This document shows, piece after piece, positions 6,231-7,132 of a stretch of 7,132 nucleotides of DNA (position 1 is its first letter; each line of letters opens with the position of its first letter). The position numbers and the translations under genes are program-made. The notes beneath the pieces are model-generated. The model did not search any database, was not told the DNA's origin, and saw nothing but the letters and a program-made list of their open reading frames with translations. The stretch is from Candidatus Thioglobus sp. (lineage in GTDB: Bacteria > Pseudomonadota > Gammaproteobacteria > PS1 > Thioglobaceae): contig QOAB01000024.1 of assembly GCA_003978285.1 (NCBI GenBank), forward strand, positions 1 through 7,132, read 5' to 3'.

Positions 6231-6281
6231 TAATTCAATTTATTTGATTGATAAATAGATGATGTATATTGACTATAAAAT

Positions 6282-6716
6282 ATGAATACATTCTTACGTA
6301 TAGGTGAATTGGCTAAAAAGCTAGATATCACCACAAAGACTTTACGGTTTTACGAAAAGATTGGCTTAATTGAACACCCGGGCCGATCTGAATCAGGTTA
6401 TCGTCTTTACAATAAAGAGCAGGTTGGTAAGATCTTTGTGGTTGTTAATTTACGACATATGGGGTTAAGTATTCAAGAGTTACAACAGTTAAAAGATTGC
6501 TCTAATCGTGGTTCACTACGTAAGGGCTTAGCTTCTGTATTGGATCAGAAATTATTTTTGATTGATCAAGATTTGGGTGTTTTGCAAGGAAAACGCGAAG
6601 ATCTTTCAGCCAGATTACAGGCGTTAGTATGTACTCCGCGTGAAAGGCCACCTAATTGTATTTGTGATTTATTACTTATAGAATGCACCTGTGGCAGTGG
6701 AATAATACAAAAATAA
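6282..6716 (+). CDS. MerR-family metal- or thiol-responsive regulator
   Basis: MerR-family dimers bind a dyad inside an over-long promoter spacer and, once their ligand binds, twist the DNA so that RNA polymerase can start. The 144-residue product begins with the winged helix-turn-helix (RIGELAKKLDITTKTLRFYEKIGLI, 6-30, then GYRLYNKEQV). A linker and a long dimer helix follow (about 80-115). The C-terminal loop is rich in cysteine: Cys117, Cys126, Cys128, Cys135 and Cys137, in CTPRERPPNCICD and ECTCG. Cys73 lies before the dimer helix, but the cysteine that starts this helix in MerR and ZntR seems absent. This is a metal-sensor layout, but the ligand is not assignable. An in-frame stop lies 4 bases before the ATG and there is no Shine-Dalgarno. 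It is flanked by a COG0523 GTPase and, downstream, by a MerR-type promoter for a hydrogenase. Confidence 0.92.
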   Translation: MNTFLRIGELAKKLDITTKTLRFYEKIGLIEHPGRSESGYRLYNKEQVGKIFVVVNLRHMGLSIQELQQLKDCSNRGSLRKGLASVLDQKLFLIDQDLGVLQGKREDLSARLQALVCTPRERPPNCICDLLLIECTCGSGIIQK

Positions 6717-6729
6717 TAGCCATAAATGG

Positions 6730-6752
6730 TTTAACTTTGTCGTAAGGTTAAA
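6730..6752 (+). other. AT-rich hairpin after the MerR gene
   Basis: TTTAACTTT (6730-6738) pairs with AAGGTTAAA (6744-6752) over 9 base pairs, including one G-U, with loop GTCGT. It is followed by an A-rich run, not a T-run, so it is not a normal intrinsic terminator for the regulator gene. It may only slow or protect the transcript end. Confidence 0.3.
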
Positions 6753-6769
6753 AATAATTAAAAAAAAGC

Positions 6770-6800
6770 TTGACCTTGACCTGAGGGCAAGGAGTACTAT
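6770..6800 (+). promoter_or_regulatory. MerR-type promoter with operator dyad, upstream of the hydrogenase gene
   Basis: TTGACC (6770-6775) and TACTAT (6795-6800) are 19 bases apart, the stretched spacer diagnostic of MerR-family activation. Within it lies the dyad CCTTGACCTGAGGGCAAGG (6774-6792), in which 8 of 9 base pairs match around a central G. This is the same position and style as CueR, ZntR and MerR operators (compare the CCTTCC/GGAAGG arms of copper-type sites). Start of transcription is expected near 6807, giving a leader of about 28 bases with AGAGGG (6822-6827) as ribosome site. The regulator gene ends 53 bases upstream and is the obvious candidate to bind here. Confidence 0.8.
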
Positions 6801-6834
6801 GACAATAATTTTGGATCTTTTAGAGGGTGTTTAG

Positions 6835-7132
6835 ATGAGTAATAAAGACGAAACAGTACTAAGTAATGAGCACACACCATTGTTTGCCAATGAGTCAGGG
6901 CCAATCAAAGAAGTGCATGCTTTCTGGTTGGCAGGGATGAGTTGTGACGGTTGTTCTATTGCTGCAGTCGGTGCTAAAAATCCTAGTGTTGAACAATTAA
7001 TCCACCAGCAAATTCCAGGATTGCCGAAGATTATCCTCCACCATCCTGTTCTTGCCGTAGAGGCAGGGCATCGTTTTATGGAGCCGTATTACAAAGCTGT
7101 TAGAGGTGAATTAGGTGCAACCTACGTTGTCT
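6835..7132 (+). CDS. [NiFe]-hydrogenase small subunit (N-terminal part, cut by window edge)
   Basis: The small subunit of [NiFe] hydrogenases carries the iron-sulfur clusters that take electrons from the nickel-iron site of the large subunit. The 99 residues visible start with a hydrophilic stretch of about 25. Then comes HAFWLAGMSCDGCSIAAVG, where Cys37-Asp-Gly-Cys40 matches the CxxC that opens the proximal cluster site, and a conserved-looking run IPGLPKIILHHPVLAVEAG (60-78). No twin-arginine signal is present, so the enzyme is probably not exported by the Tat route in the usual way. AGAGGG lies 7 bases before the ATG. The lack of a signal and the wording of the cluster region suggest a non-exported subgroup, perhaps the high-affinity type (group 1h), but the fragment is too short to decide. 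Related NuoB-like proteins are the main alternative. It stands directly behind a MerR-type promoter, which is unusual for a hydrogenase. Confidence 0.82.
   Translation, partial: MSNKDETVLSNEHTPLFANESGPIKEVHAFWLAGMSCDGCSIAAVGAKNPSVEQLIHQQIPGLPKIILHHPVLAVEAGHRFMEPYYKAVRGELGATYVV

Overview
The window looks like an AT-rich proteobacterial chromosome segment, most likely gammaproteobacterial. The basis is MerT and MerP of the classical proteobacterial type, Shine-Dalgarno sites in front of several genes, and sigma70-like promoters. No rRNA or conserved phylogenetic marker is present, so the taxonomic call is tentative. I see no tRNA, CRISPR array, insertion sequence or integrase, and no gene-free stretch longer than about 160 bases.

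Layout. Positions 1-3062 are all on the minus strand. Read in the direction of transcription they are: a short TrmO-type tRNA methyltransferase, MerT, MerP (a mercury-uptake pair), a FecCD-type ABC permease and its FecE-type ATPase. The ATPase runs off the left edge. The permease and ATPase overlap by 4 bp (ATGA). Positions 3142-5105 hold a plus-strand pair of exported repeat proteins: an eight-repeat Sel1 protein, then a protein with 45 uninterrupted pentapeptide repeats. Positions 5108-6127 (minus) encode a COG0523/CobW-family metallochaperone GTPase. Its stop codon lies 2 bp from that of the pentapeptide gene. Divergent from it is a MerR-family regulator (6282-6716, plus). It is followed by a textbook MerR-type promoter (19-bp spacer with an internal dyad) and the start of a [NiFe]-hydrogenase small subunit gene that runs off the right edge.

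How the genes may work together. The theme is metals. MerTP is a thiol-based metal-uptake pair. FecCD/FecE imports an iron chelate, haem or cobalamin. The COG0523 GTPase delivers or inserts a metal. A cysteine-rich MerR regulator sits immediately upstream of a promoter with MerR-family geometry that drives a nickel-iron enzyme. The most interesting reading, which is inference, is that hydrogenase expression here is gated by a metal- or thiol-sensing MerR regulator, with the GTPase as a possible partner. The second point of interest is the Sel1 gene. A complete signal peptide can be read in frame upstream of its only canonical start codon, so it appears either to use ATT/ATA as a start or to have lost its ATG.
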